A stretch of DNA of 64,000 bases, from the NCBI GenBank assembly GCA_963693315.1, contig OY856188.1, positions 152,483,064 through 152,547,063 of the forward strand, in the 5' to 3' direction. Every line of letters starts with the position of its first letter. Position 1 is the first letter of the stretch. A program made the position numbers and the translations under genes. The notes under the pieces were generated by a model that saw only the letters and a list, made by a program, of their open reading frames with translations, was not told where the DNA came from and did not search any database. Source of the DNA: Diogma glabrata (lineage: Eukaryota > Arthropoda > Insecta > Diptera > Cylindrotomidae). Shown in pieces: positions 32,122 to 43,187 of this stretch.

Positions 32122-32674
32122 GGCACACACCTTGCACGCCTGGCAAAAAAAAAATAATTAGCGCCCTTTTTAAAGGGTCGCATATTTTATTAACAATATT
32201 TAGAATTTAGCGAAATTATTCCGAAGTTTATTCCTTATTTTATTTAATATGATTCCCCTATTAATATTAATCGTTACAATTTTTAAATTTTACTTTCATC
32301 GCGCCTAAAGAACACTTCAAAAATAATTTTCAAATAAGAAAATGAACTTTTATTATTTCATCCAAATTCGTCTAGGAAATTGGAAAAATTATTAATACTG
32401 TCAAAAATATAATATTTTTATTTTATTTATGTTCTTTTATATCCCTAATGTTTTTATAGAATTCCGAAACACCCAACAAATGTAATATATTATGTTTCTA
32501 TGGATAACATATACCAAACAAACAAACATGAATTGTCATGGTATCAATTAGAAATTATTCGTCCAAAATATCATTTACTAAACATATTATATTAGTGTAC
32601 TTAATACTACAATAGAAGCATATAACTGTTAAATTTATTTAATTATTATATATTATTAAATCTTATTTTAAAAT
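32122..32674 (+). other. AT-rich region upstream of IFT70, no gene seen
   Basis: About 550 bp with no ORF, known repeat or clear promoter motif. It probably holds the 5' UTR and promoter of the gene starting at 32675, but I cannot point to a specific element. Confidence 0.4.
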
Positions 32675-32977
32675 ATGGCTGGCAAAGAGCTATTAATACG
32701 AGACGGAGAATATATAAAAATTATATACTCAATGGTATTATCTGTATATTTAATTATATTAAAAGCGCAAAAGCCTAATAATAAATAATTTAATTTAGAT
32801 TAAAGAGGAAAATTATATAATGGCAATAAATGTTTTAAACAATATTTTGGATGTTTCCAATACACGAGCTGGTTTATCACTATTAGGATATTGTTATTAT
32901 CAGTGCCAAGAATATATTGATGCAGCAAATTGCTACGAAAAAATTGCTTTGTTAGTTCCAGAAAATCCAGAGTATAG
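32675..32977 (+). CDS. IFT70: IFT70/TTC30 N-terminus, two exons (partial host gene)
   Basis: IFT70 (TTC30) is a tetratricopeptide protein of the intraflagellar transport B complex, carrying tubulin and other cargo in cilia; in insects it is needed in ciliated sensory neurons. Exon 1 is 32675-32734 (20 codons, MAGKELLIRDGEYIKIIYSM). A 64-bp intron runs 32735-32798 (GTATTA...TTTAG). Exon 2 is 32799-32977, beginning IKEENYIMAINVLNN and containing the TPR block AGLSLLGYCYYQCQEYIDAA then CYEKIALLVPENPEY, and ends at the donor AG/GTAAAT. The family normally has about 650 residues, so about 80 are present. I found no later exon in the next 31 kb, which is filled with transposons: either a very large intron or a truncated gene. 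Both frames are clean. Confidence 0.85.
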
Positions 32978-34220
32978 GTAAATAATATAGAACATTTTTT
33001 ATAAAATATATTAAACGCATTGAATAAATATCTAAGAAAGAGTAGAGTGAAGCATTTAAGTGAATGCTTTAAAGCTTGAATGCTTTTTAGTGAATGCTTT
33101 TTAAGTGCAGCATTTAATTTTATGTATACGTCTTGTGTAATATAGTTTGTGTGGGTGATACTGTTATTTGATACTGCTTATTTATATTTTCTACATATAC
33201 AATGTAGACCTTGTGAAATATTTATTGTTAGATTGGTGAAAATGCAGGTTGTATTTTGCTCTTACTTAAATGATGTAATTGTAACTTAGGCTTCGGACAA
33301 TTTATACCCTGTTCAGATTAAGGTTATTTTGAGCCCTTAAGTCCGTTGAACTTACATTGAGTATGTTGCGGAAATTAATCTCTTGTAGATAAGTTCTTGA
33401 ACTGGCTGGTTAAGGCGTTATAATGGCCGTTTGAATCATAATATTTAATTAAAATTTATAAATATTGAATATTTGAACTCTTTTTTATCATTTTTTAAAA
33501 ATGACGACCCTCGCGTTTAAGACAGGGCTGAGGAGTCAGAGTCGAGGAGTAGTAGTCGGCACGAATTTTCTAGTAACTGGAGTTGGACTCGGAGTCGTAA
33601 AAATAATCAAAAAATTTGTCGAATACGACCTTTTTAAAAATTTTAAATTGTTTTTTTGCTTATATTTTTTCTGCATGGTTTATTTTTGTTTCTATATTTT
33701 TATTCAGCGTATGATTTTTTGTGACACATAATGTGACACAAAATAAAAATAAAATTTAAAATAGGTTGATTTTATTATGAAATCTATGTAAAACAAAACA
33801 TGAATAGTTTGAAAGGTTTATTAAAATCTGGGTCTTTCAAAATTGGATAAGTAATTAATAAATTTTTTATTCGCCTATATATTAAAGTGTTACTTTATTA
33901 CTGTGATTTGCGGCTTTAAAGTATCACTTTTCAGCTATTTATTTTGTCGTCATAGCTACGTCCAAAAAAGTAAAAAGCATTTGCATTTGTTTAAATTCTA
34001 TGAAAAATAAATTTTTTTATCAAAGCAACCCGCAAATTCATAATTTCATTATCCAATTAAAATAGATGTTATCATTTGTTTTCATAGAATTTGGAAAAAA
34101 TAATAAATATTTTTTCAAAGGTTACTTGTTCCACATATTTTGATTTTAAAATTTATGAAAATTTGTAATTTTAATTTAGAATAAACAACTTTTCTTAAAA
34201 TATTTTGCTTGCGGCGAATA
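32978..34220. other. Region after IFT70 exon 2; no gene seen
   Basis: AT-rich. Around 33030-33115 a GAATGCTTT word repeats several times. Around 33515-33605 is a degenerate GAGTCGGAGT-type stretch (GAGGAGTCAGAGTCGAGGAG), common in insect repeats. No coding frame of note and no IFT70 exon recognised. Confidence 0.5.
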
Positions 34221-34223
34221 AAA

Positions 34224-34358
34224 AATAGTATATGATGCACGAACGTAAGCTATTTTGGACTTAATGTGGGTGCAAATCTCGGCTAGCGCCTCGATTTGCA
34301 AACTCCACATCCGTCCAAAATTTTTAGCTTTACGTCCTAGCATCATAATGTACTATTT
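34224..34358. mobile_element. Small foldback element
   Basis: Left arm about 34224-34271 (ATAGTATATGATGCACGAACG ... TTTTGGACTTAATGTGG, shortened) pairs with the right arm about 34302-34358 (CCACATCCGTCCAAAA ... CATCATAATGTACTAT). The tip holds CTCGGCTAGCGCCTCG. Non-coding. Confidence 0.6.
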
Positions 34359-34505
34359 TGTTCAAATGAATTAATGTAAAATGGGTTTAAATGAAAATTT
34401 TTTGCCTTAGTTTCATTTTAATTTAAACCAATGAAATTCTCTAAAATGTAATGACATCATTCAATTTCACCAATAACATTTGAATTATACTAATAACAAA
34501 TATTT

Positions 34506-34590
34506 ATACGTCTGACCTACTGAGATATTAAAAATTATCAGTCTAATTTTGAAATAATTAACTGATATCACAGTAGGCCAACGTATAATT
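34506..34590. repeat. Short imperfect hairpin
   Basis: ACGTCTGACCTACTGAGATAT (start 34508) pairs with ATATCACAGTAGGCCAACGT (end about 34584) with a few mismatches. Probably the remains of another small foldback element. Confidence 0.5.
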
Positions 34591-34669
34591 CATAAAAACT
34601 ATATAAAGAAATGAAAAATGGCAAAAAATTTTCTAAACGAAATCCTTTCGTTCGTTGATAAATTCTCAT

Positions 34670-34780
34670 AATTTTTTGGAAAATTCCTCAAGCAAGTGGT
34701 ATTGAAAAAAGCCCTCGGCCCTCGGGCTTCGTCCTTTTATCAATATACTTGCTTTCGAAATTTTTAGCAAAAAATTAGTT
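34670..34780. mobile_element. Small foldback element with CCCTCGGGC tip
   Basis: AATTTTTTGGAAAATTCC ... CAAGCAAGTGGTATTG pairs with CAATATACTTGCTTTCG ... AGCAAAAAATT. The tip is GCCCTCGGCCCTCGGGC. Similar tips occur at 28545 and 45635, pointing to one related family. Confidence 0.55.
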
Positions 34781-34799
34781 CGAATTATCACCGCCCTTG

Positions 34800-35095
34800 G
34801 TAAATTACATCTGATTAATTTTACAATCTTTTTTCAAATATTTTGTCATATTTTGTGAAATTTTTGAGTAATCTTTGATAAATTTCCTATAATAATCTGT
34901 TGTTCCTAAAAATGACTTAATTTGTTTCTGAGTTTTTGGAAATTTTAATTTTGTTTTATGTTGTACTTTTCGAGGGTTTCGTTTTATTCCTTCTATAGTT
35001 AATACATGTCCTAGATATTCTGTTTCTTTACAGAAAAAGTTACATTTATTTATTTGTATTTTGAGGTTTGCATTCCTTAAACTTTTAAATATTTT
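34800..35095 (-). pseudogene. Gypsy reverse-transcriptase fragment
   Basis: Minus strand from about 35095: KIQINKCNFFCKETEYLGHV, then LTIEGIKRNPRKV, KQIKSFLGTTDYYRKFI and KDYSKIS. This is the RT thumb of a Gypsy element, unrelated to the copy at 2453. The frame ends with a stop near 34810 and upstream sequence is cut by the Penelope-like element at 35097. Confidence 0.8.
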
Positions 35096-35199
35096 ATTTA
35101 TTTAATTATTTAATTTGCACCCTTTATCAGCCACTTGTTTAGTAAAAATTTTAATTAGAGAAAAATTAAAATTGTTTTTATTATATTATTTTTACAATA

Positions 35200-35222
35200 T
35201 TTCGCCACAAAGGCATTATCAA
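35200..35222 (-). ncRNA. Hammerhead-like ribozyme core, Penelope copy A
   Basis: Minus strand reads TTGATAATGCC, loop TTTGT, GGCGAAA. This resembles the hammerhead CUGAUGA-stem II-GAAA core found in Penelope elements, with changes at two normally conserved positions (first C and the second G). Stem II is GCC/GGC. Possible flanking stem sequences lie either side, including ATTGTTT and AAACAAT. The same core is at 41772-41793 in copy B. Cleavage activity is doubtful. Confidence 0.45.
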
Positions 35223-35427
35223 GTAATCTAAAGTAAACAATTATATAACCATTAACATCAAACAAATTTAAAAAATAATTATAAAAAACTTACATTGAAA
35301 AAAGAATTATTCAAAAACAACGTTAAAATAGACTTCAAAAAATTTAAAGAAAAGTTGATTGAAAATATTATTTACATAGTTTTTGGCACTCTAAATTAAA
35401 AAAATGAAACAAGAAAAAATAATGAAA

Positions 35428-36857
35428 TCAATAAAAGCCTCTTTTATAATTTACAGTGTTAAGCAAATCCAAGTATGGTTTTTTTAAATTGTCTGTATCT
35501 TTCTTGAAATTAACAGCATTTTTTCTATTTAAATGAATGTGAACTGACTCCATAAGCTCCCTAATTTTAACATCCTGTTCTTCATCCAAAATAGTTGTTT
35601 TATCTAAAGCCCAAGTATGACCATGTCCAATAGAATGTTGTGCAAGTGCAGTGGTACCATGTTTTAATTTAACAGTGCTTTTATGTTGTGTAATTCTATC
35701 TTCAAGTCTTTGGTTAGTTTGTCCAATATAAATTTTACCACAAGAACAAGGAATATTATAAATAAGATTAGATTTCTTAAAACAATGAATTTTATCTTTA
35801 ATATTGCTGAAAAATAAATATTGAGATTTGTTCAATATTTTATTGGCTAATTTTATAGATGAACTTTTTTCTTCAAACAAAATTTTCTTAATTTGTTCAG
35901 TTAATTTAGGAACATATGAAAGAGACACATACAAATTTTGTTCAGATATTAGGTTGCATGATATAGGTGGTACAATTTTAACATCAGCTAAATTATTTCG
36001 TTTATTTTGATTCATCAGCTTCTTAATCAACATCAAGGGATAGTTATTAGTTTGAAGAATTGTTGTAATTTTAATGATATTTTCATCAATGAACATAGGA
36101 TGACTAAGCGAAAAAACTCTATTTATAAACGATTTGGCAACATTAATTTTCATTTGTTGTAGATGTGAAGAAAGATAATTTAACATTCTGCCAGAACTCA
36201 TATCTTTTTTATACCAATTTGTTAATATTTTATTGTTAGTACGATGTAACGTCATGTCTAAAAAATTTATTTTTCCTTGAACTTCTTTTTCAATTGTAAA
36301 TTTTATATTGAAATCAAATGATTCAAAAACATTTAACGTATGTAATATTAGTTCTTCAGGTAAGACAATTAGTATATCGTCAACATATCTATCTAACAAT
36401 AAAAGTTGGTTTTCTTTCAAGTTTATCTAAACATATTTTAAATAGTTTATCCAAAACAATATCAGAAAGAACAGGTGAAATAGAGTATAGACCGACCCAT
36501 AGCAAGACCACATTTTTGTTTGTAAAATGTATTTTCAAAAGAAAGAACATTATCAAGTTCAATACAATGTTTTAATAATTTAATAAAATCTGATTTACTT
36601 AATTGTGTAAAATTTTGAATTTCATCCCATCTATCTTCAACTTCTTGGATAGCTAGATCTCTAGGAATATTGGTGAATAAAGATGTAACATCAAAAGAAA
36701 AAAGAACATCATTATCATGAAGAATTAAATTATCAATAATATTTTTAAGTTCCCAAGAATTTCTAACAGTATAGGGACTAGAACGATTAATCTCATTTAA
36801 AATATTACTTAAATATTTAGAAATGTTATACGTAGGAGAGTTTATAGTTGAAACAAT
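35428..36857 (-). pseudogene. Penelope-like RT C-terminal half and GIY-YIG endonuclease (copy A)
   Basis: The RT continues at 36857 with VSTINSPTYNISKYL, then FSFDVTSLFTNIP and KCGLAMGR, then after frame breaks RYVDDILIV, GKINFLDMTLHRT and finally the endonuclease LIYNIPCSCGKIYIGQTNQR with downstream Arg/His residues, ending at 35428. Against copy B, A carries an extra 7 bp near 36487 and 4 bp near 36387, both shifting frame, so A is dead here. The enzyme would reverse-transcribe element RNA and nick the target. Confidence 0.85.
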
Positions 36858-36858
36858 A

Positions 36859-38704
36859 TAGACGAGGAAATAAAGCACTAAACCTAAGAAAATTGGCAGA
36901 GTAAGATGGATCGGGATGCGGTTTTTTGGATTCGATTCAGGAAGCCGTCAGGAAAGTTTGTGAACATAGCCACTTTTCGGCAAAAAACCTCTGGAGTACC
37001 TAGGGGCCAATGCGGGTTACATACACCTCATCTCCTTGAACTTTCCCTAAATTCAGCTCGAAATTGATCGAAGCTCGTTACTTGGGAGTTTTTGGGGTCG
37101 CTGAACACGAAGATGATGTCGGCGATGACCCTCGGAGTACCTAGGGCCCAGGGCGGGTATGTCTAACTCATCTCATGGAACTTTCCATAAATTCAGCTCG
37201 AACTTTATCGAAGTTCGCTACTGAGGGGGTTTGGGGCCGCTGAACACGAATACGATGTCTGCGATGACCCTCGGAGTACCTAGGGACCAGGGCGGACAAT
37301 ATACACCTCATCTCCTGGAACTTTTCATAAATACAGCTCGAAATTGATCGAAGCTCGTTACTCGGTCGTTTTTGGGGTCGCTGAGCACGAATGTGATGTC
37401 AGCAATAACCCTCGGAGTACCTATGGCCCAGGGCGGGTATGTCTAACTCATCTTCTGGAACTTTCCATTAATTCAGCTCAAAATTGATTGAAGCTCGTTA
37501 CTCGGGGGTTTTCGAGGTCGTTGAACACAAATATGACGTCGGCGATAACCCTCGGGGTACCTAGGGCACAGGGCCGGTATGTCTCACTCATCTCCTGGAA
37601 CTTTTCAAAAATTCAGATCGAAGCTCGTTACTCGGGGTTTGGGGCCGCTGAACACGAATATAATGTCTGCGATGACCTTCGGAGTACCTAGGGGCCAGTG
37701 CAGGCTGTATACACCTTATCTCCTGGAACTTTCCATAAATACAGCTCGAAATTGATCGACGCTCGTTACTCGGGGGTTTTTGAGGTCGCGCTGAAGACGA
37801 ATATGATGTCGGCGATGACCCTCGGAGTACCTAGGGTCGAGGGCGGGCATGTCTTACTCATCACCTGGAACTTTCCATTAATTAAATAAAATAATATAAT
37901 AAAAAAATAAAATAATCGATTAAATAAAATAATCGAGTTTTAATTATGGAAATTTTCAGGATATGAGTTAAATATACCCGTACTGCAACCCAGGTAATCC
38001 GAGGGTCACTGTCGATATCATATTCGTGTTCAGCGACCCTAAAAACGACCGATTAACGAGCTTCGATCAATTTCGAGTTGAACTAATGGAAAGTTCCAGG
38101 AGATGTGTTAGACATACCCGCCCTGGGCCCTAGGTAGTCCGAGGGTCATCGACAACACCATATTTGTGTTCAGCGATCCCAAAACCCCCCGAGTAACGAG
38201 CTTCGATCAATTTCGAGCTGTATTTATGGAAAGTTCCAAGAGATGAGGTGTATATAACTCGCCCTGGCCCCTTGGTACTCCAAAGGTCATCGCAGACATC
38301 ATATTCGTGTTCAGCGGCCCCAAAACCCCCAGTAACGAGCTTCGATTAATTTCTAGCTGAATTAATGTAAAGTTCCAGGAGATGAGTTAGACATACCGGC
38401 CCTGGGCCCTAGAAACTCCGAGGGTCATCGTCGACATCATATTCGTGTTCAGCGACCCCAAAAACCCCCGAGTAACGAGCTTCGATCAATTTTGAGCTGA
38501 ATTAATGGAGAGTCCAAGGAGATGAGGTGTCTATAAATCGCCCTGGCCCCTAGGTACTCCAGAAGTTTTTTGCCAAAAATTGGCTATGTTCACAAACTGT
38601 CCTGATGGCTTCCTGAATCGAATGCAAAAAACCGCACCTCGATCCATCTTACTCTGCCAATTTGCTTAGGTTTGGCCTATTTTTGTGCTTTATTTCCTCG
38701 CCTA
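36859..38704. repeat. Foldback unit 1
   Basis: Left arm: about 190 bp of unique inverted-end sequence, then six direct monomers of 132-141 bp (marked by CGAAGCTCGTTAC near 37070, 37209, 37348, 37489, 37621 and 37757). Centre: an AT-rich spacer at about 37875-37945. Right arm: four inverted monomers (near 38053, 38192, 38330, 38473) and the matching end. The arms therefore differ in monomer number. Confidence 0.8.
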
Positions 38705-40549
38705 GACGAGGAAATAAAGCACTAAACCTAAGAAAATTGGCAGAGTAAGATGGATCGGGATGCGGTTTTTTGGATTCGATTCAGGAAGCCGTCAGGAAAG
38801 TTTGTGAACATAGCCACTTTTCGGCAAAAAACCTCTGGAGTACCTAGGGGCCAATGCGGGTTACGTACACCTCATCTCCTTGAACTTTCCCTAAATTCAG
38901 CTCGAAATTGATCGAAGCTCGTTACTTGGGAGTTTTTGGGGTCGCTGAACACGAAGATGATGTCGGCGATGACCCTCGGAGTACCTAGGGCCCAGGGCGG
39001 GTATGTCTAGCTCATCTCATGGAACTTTCCATAAATTCAGCTCGAACTATATCGAAGTTCGCTACTGAGGGGGTTTGGGGCCGCTGAACACGAATACGAT
39101 GTCTGCGATGACCCTCGGAGTACCTAGGGACCAGGGCGGACAATATACACCTCATCTCCTGGAACTTTTCATAAATACAGCTCGAAATTGATCGAAGCTC
39201 GTTACTCGGTCATTTTTGGGGTCGCTGAGCACGAATGTGATGTCAGCAATAACCCTCGGAGTACCTATGGCCCAGGGCGGGTATGTCTAACTCATCTTCT
39301 GGAACTTTCCATTAATTCAGCTCAAAATTGATTGAAGCTCGTTACTCGGGGGTTTTCGAGGTCGTTGAACACAAATATGACGTCAGCGATAACCCTCGGG
39401 GTACCTAGGGCACAGGGCCGGTATGTCTCACTCATCTCCTGGAACTTTTCAAAAATTCAGATCGAAGCTCGTTACTCGGGGGTTTGGGGTCGCTGAACAC
39501 GAATATAATGTCTGCGATGACCTTCGGAGTACCTAGGGGCCAGTGCAGGCTGTATACACCTTATCTCCTGGAACTTTCCATAAATACAGCTCGAAATTGA
39601 TCGACGCTCGTTACTCGGGGGTTTTTGAGGTCGCGCTGAAGACGAATATGATGTCGGCGATGACCCTCGGAGTACCTAGGGTCGAGGGCGGGCATGTCTA
39701 ACTCATCACCTGGAACTTTCCATTAATTAAATAAAATAATATAATAAAAAAATAAAATAATCGATTAAATAAAATAATCGAGTTTTAATTATGGAAATTT
39801 TCAGGATATGAGTTAAATATACCCGTACTGCGACCCAGGTAATCCGAGGGTCACTGTCGATATCATATTCGTGTTCAGCGACCCTAAAAACGACCGATTA
39901 ACGAGCTTCGATCAATTTCGAGTTGAACTAATGGAAAGTTCCAGGAGATGTGTTAGACATACCCGCCCTGGGCCCTAGGTAGTCCGAGGGTCATCGACAA
40001 CACCATATTTGTGTTCAGCGATCCCAAAACCCCCCGAGTAACGAGCTTCGATCAATTTCGAGCTGTATTTATGGAAAGTTCCAAGAGATGAGGTGTATAT
40101 AACTCGCCCTGGCCCCTTGGTACTCCAAAGGTCATCGCAGACATCATATTCGTGTTCAGCGGCCCCAAAACCCCCAGTAACGAGCTTCGATTAATTTCTA
40201 GCTGAATTAATGTAAAGTTCCAGGAGATGAGTTAGACATACCGGCCATGGGCCCTAGAAACTCCGAGGGTCATCGTCGACATCATATTCGTGTTCAGCGA
40301 CCCCAAAAACCCCCGAGTAACGAGCTTCGATCAATTTTGAGCTGAATTAATGGAGAGTCCAAGGAGATGAGGTGTCTATAAATCGCCCTGGCCCCTAGGT
40401 ACTCCAGAAGTTTTTTGCCAAAAATTGGCTATGTTCACAAACTGTCCTGACGGCTTCCTGAATCGAATGCAAAAAACCGCACCTCGATCCATCTTACTCT
40501 GCCAATTTGCTTAGGTTTGGCCTATTTTTGTGCTTTATTTCCTCGCCTA
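38703..40549. repeat. Foldback unit 2
   Basis: Repeats unit 1 with about ten scattered substitutions noticed by eye (for example TTACATACAC to TTACGTACAC and CCGGCCCTGG to CCGGCCATGG), roughly half a percent. The monomer number and order are the same. Confidence 0.8.
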
Positions 40550-40552
40550 ATA

Positions 40553-41514
40553 GGTCTTAACGGAATTCCTTGCTTATGTAACTTTGGTAAACCATAAATT
40601 TTTGAAAGATTTGGATGTTTAATTTTCAGCATAGTATATAAAGAATTGTTAATTAATTTACTGTTAAGCATCAAGTCTAAATCATTATTAACAGTTTTAG
40701 TTATACGATTTATTGGATTTGATTTTAAAATTTCATACGTACAATCATCATTTAATAGATTAAACATTTTTTGTTTATATAAATCCTTTTCCATTATCAC
40801 AGTTTTATTACTCTTATCACTATTTAAAACTATGAGGCTAGGATTCATTTTTAGAAAAGATATGGTTGCTTTTTTTAATTTTAAAAGGTTATCCGAAATA
40901 GGATCAGCATGATGACCATGAATATATCCAACAATTTTGTTAATAATTTCAGTTCTTTTTTTCTCACTATGTTCTTGATTAAAATGGCATAAAATATTCT
41001 CAATCTCAGATATAAGTCTTGGAAATGGAATATCCAATCGATTTGATATATTTGCAAAATTAGAACCATAACTCAGTAGACATTGAACATCTTTAGGAAT
41101 TTCAATATTTGTCAAATTTTCTATGAATTCTGGATTAAAAGGTATAATTTCAATTCCATTAAATATCCTACTAAATTTTTTAATTAATACAGATTTGTGC
41201 CGTTTAACAGAAGAAGCATTGTATAAAGATTGTGTAGATATAAGAAAATCAAAATCAATGTTGTATAAAGTTAAACGAAGAAAATCATTAAGAGAAACTA
41301 TGGTGTTAAATAAATTATTGATTTCTAGAATGCATGTTTCAATTTCCAAATTAAGGATAGTTTTCATAACATTATGTTTGACTTTTTCTAATTTCCTATT
41401 ACAAGTATCATATTTTTGATTTTCTATTTTAATATTTATAACTCTATTGAAAATAAATTTCGGAAAAACATTATTTTTTCTACATTTTAAAAGAAAATGT
41501 CTTCTAGGTAACAA
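40553..41514 (-). pseudogene. Penelope-like ORF N-terminal half (copy A)
   Basis: Minus strand: a long N-terminal domain (MLPRRHFLLKCRKN start), then NPSLIVLNSDKSNKTVIMEK, KIKHPNLSKIYGLPKLHKQG and IPLRPI, which is the N-terminal RT region of Penelope elements. At RPI the frame runs into the foldback dimer; the natural continuation VSTINSP is at 36857. Apart from the insertion this half is open. Confidence 0.85.
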
Positions 41515-41667
41515 ACTGTTAATTTTTCATTAATTCTAATGTACCTCATTATTTGAAGTTTGGTTTCATGGTTATATAGGTTTCTAAGATAAAATCCGTT
41601 GTTATTAATTAATGCTGACCTTTGTAATAAAGAAATTATAATATTATATCGGCTGTTTAATAATATA

Positions 41668-42904
41668 TTTATTTAATTATTTAATTTGCACCCTTTATCA
41701 GCCACTTGTTTAGTAAAAATTTTAATTAGAGAAAAATTAAAATTGTTTTTATTATATTATTTTTACAATATTTCGCCACAAAGGCATTATCAAGTAATCT
41801 AAAGTAAACAATTATATAACCATTAACATCAAACAAATTTAAAAAATAATTATAAAAAACTTACATTGAAAAAAGAATTATTCAAAAACAACGTTGAAAT
41901 AGACTTCAAAAAATTTAAAGAAAAGTTGATTGAAAATATTATTTACATAGTTTTTGGCACTCTAAATTAAAAAAATGAAACAAGAAAAAATAATGAAATC
42001 AATAAAAGCCTCTTTTATAATTTACAGTGTTAAGTAAATGCAAGTATGGTTTTTTTAAATTGTCTGTATCTTTCTTGAAATTAACAGCATTTTTTCTATT
42101 TAAATGAATGTGAACTGACTCCATAAGCTCCCTAATTTTAACATCCTGTTCTTCATCCAAAATAGTTGTTTTATCTAAAGCCCAAGTATGACCATGTTCA
42201 ATAGAATGTTGTGCAAGTGCAGTGGTACCATGTTTTAATTTAACAGTGCTTTTATGTTGTGTAATTCTATCTTCAAGTCTTTGGCTAGTTTGTCCAATAT
42301 AAATTTTACCACAAGAACAAGGAATATTATAAATAAGATTAGATTTCTTAAAACAATGAATTGCTGAAAAATAAATATTGAGATTTGTTCAATATTTTAT
42401 TGGCTAATTTTATAGATGAACTTTTTTCTTCAAACAAAATTTTCTTAATTTGTTCAGTTAATTTAGGAACATATGAAAGAGACACATACAAATTTTGTTC
42501 AGATATTAGGTTGCATGATATAGGTGGTACAATTTCAACATCAGCTAAATTATTTCGTTTATTTTGATTCATCAGCTTCTTAATCAACATCAAGGGATAG
42601 TTATTATTTTGAAGAATTGTTGTAATTTTAATGATATTTTCACCAATGAACATAGGATGACTAAGCGAAAAAACTCTATTTATAAACGATTTGGCAACAT
42701 TAATTTTCATTTGTTGTGGATGTGAAGAAAGATAATTTAACATTCTGCCAGAACTCATATCTTTTTTATACCAATTTGTTAATATTTTATTGTTAGTACG
42801 ATGTAACGTCATGTCTAAAAAATTTATTTTTCCTTGAACTTCTTTTTCAATTGTAAATTTTATATTGAAATCAAATGATTCAAAAACATTTAACGTATGT
42901 AATA
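41668..42904 (-). pseudogene. Penelope-like element, copy B, 3' part
   Basis: Near-identical to 35097-36340 of copy A. It contains the endonuclease region, a MTLHRTNNKILTNWYKK block and the terminal repeat. Compared with A it lacks 14 bp near 42360, shifting the frame before the endonuclease, and has SQRLEDRI-type changes. It breaks at 42904 and resumes at 55199. Confidence 0.85.
41772..41793 (-). ncRNA. Hammerhead-like ribozyme core, Penelope copy B
   Basis: Same TTGATAATGCC...GGCGAAA core as at 35200-35222, in the LTR-like repeat that stands upstream of copy A. Same two departures from the hammerhead consensus. Confidence 0.42.
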
Positions 42905-43187
42905 AACGGAAAAAACACTTTAAAAAGTAAAAATTTGCACGACCATAATATTATGCACAAAACTTATAAGCAGCTTGCTTGGTAATTAAATATTAATTAA
43001 ATCAAAACAAATCTTTTGATCCAAATAGTCAAAAACATTATAACATATATTGAATTTGAAACATTTGTTTTAATAAGCAAAACCTAAATAATACTTTTTT
43101 AATAAAAAATCAACTAAGTATGTATTGAAAAATAATTGATTTAAGAAACAATATCAATGCAAAAAAATAATATATGAATAAACGTTA
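42905..43187. repeat. Left terminal inverted repeat of the recombinase element
   Basis: About 285 bp, inverse of 45709-45994, with scattered differences such as GACCATAATATTATGC against GACTATAATATTTTGC. Confidence 0.8.

Larger units (their letters stand above)
36859..40549. mobile_element. Head-to-tail dimer of a foldback element built from 140-bp monomers
   Basis: Ends are TAGACGAGGAAATAAAGCAC at 36859 and the matching inverse CTTTATTTCCTCGCCTA ending 40549; ATA flanks both sides (36856-36858, 40550-40552), and copy B at 55700 shows the uninterrupted target. It consists of two near-identical 1.85-kb foldback units (36859-38704 and 38703-40549) joined at CCTCGCC-TA-GACGAGG with a single shared TA. 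GC content is far higher than the surroundings. No coding capacity. Confidence 0.85.
35097..41667 (-). mobile_element. Penelope-like element, copy A, interrupted by a foldback dimer
   Basis: Minus-strand element with a Penelope RT followed by a GIY-YIG endonuclease. Coding parts are 41514-40553 and 36857-35428, split by 36859-40549. Its 3' end (35097 upward) is repeated at 41668, where copy B begins, so A and B lie head to tail and B's 3' part stands upstream of A, like the LTR-like repeats of Penelope elements. Confidence 0.85.

Noticed and set aside
33501..33731. 76-codon ORF with GAGTCG repeats as a gene
   Set aside because: Degenerate repeat followed by low-complexity AT sequence.
36859..40549. 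Regular repeats as a possible CRISPR array
   Set aside because: Repeats are about 140 bp, contiguous, without unique spacers, in inverted blocks, and in an insect genome.
40522..40552. C-terminal tail RRGNKAQK on the Penelope N-terminal frame as native
   Set aside because: It is read into the foldback dimer; copy B shows the true continuation.
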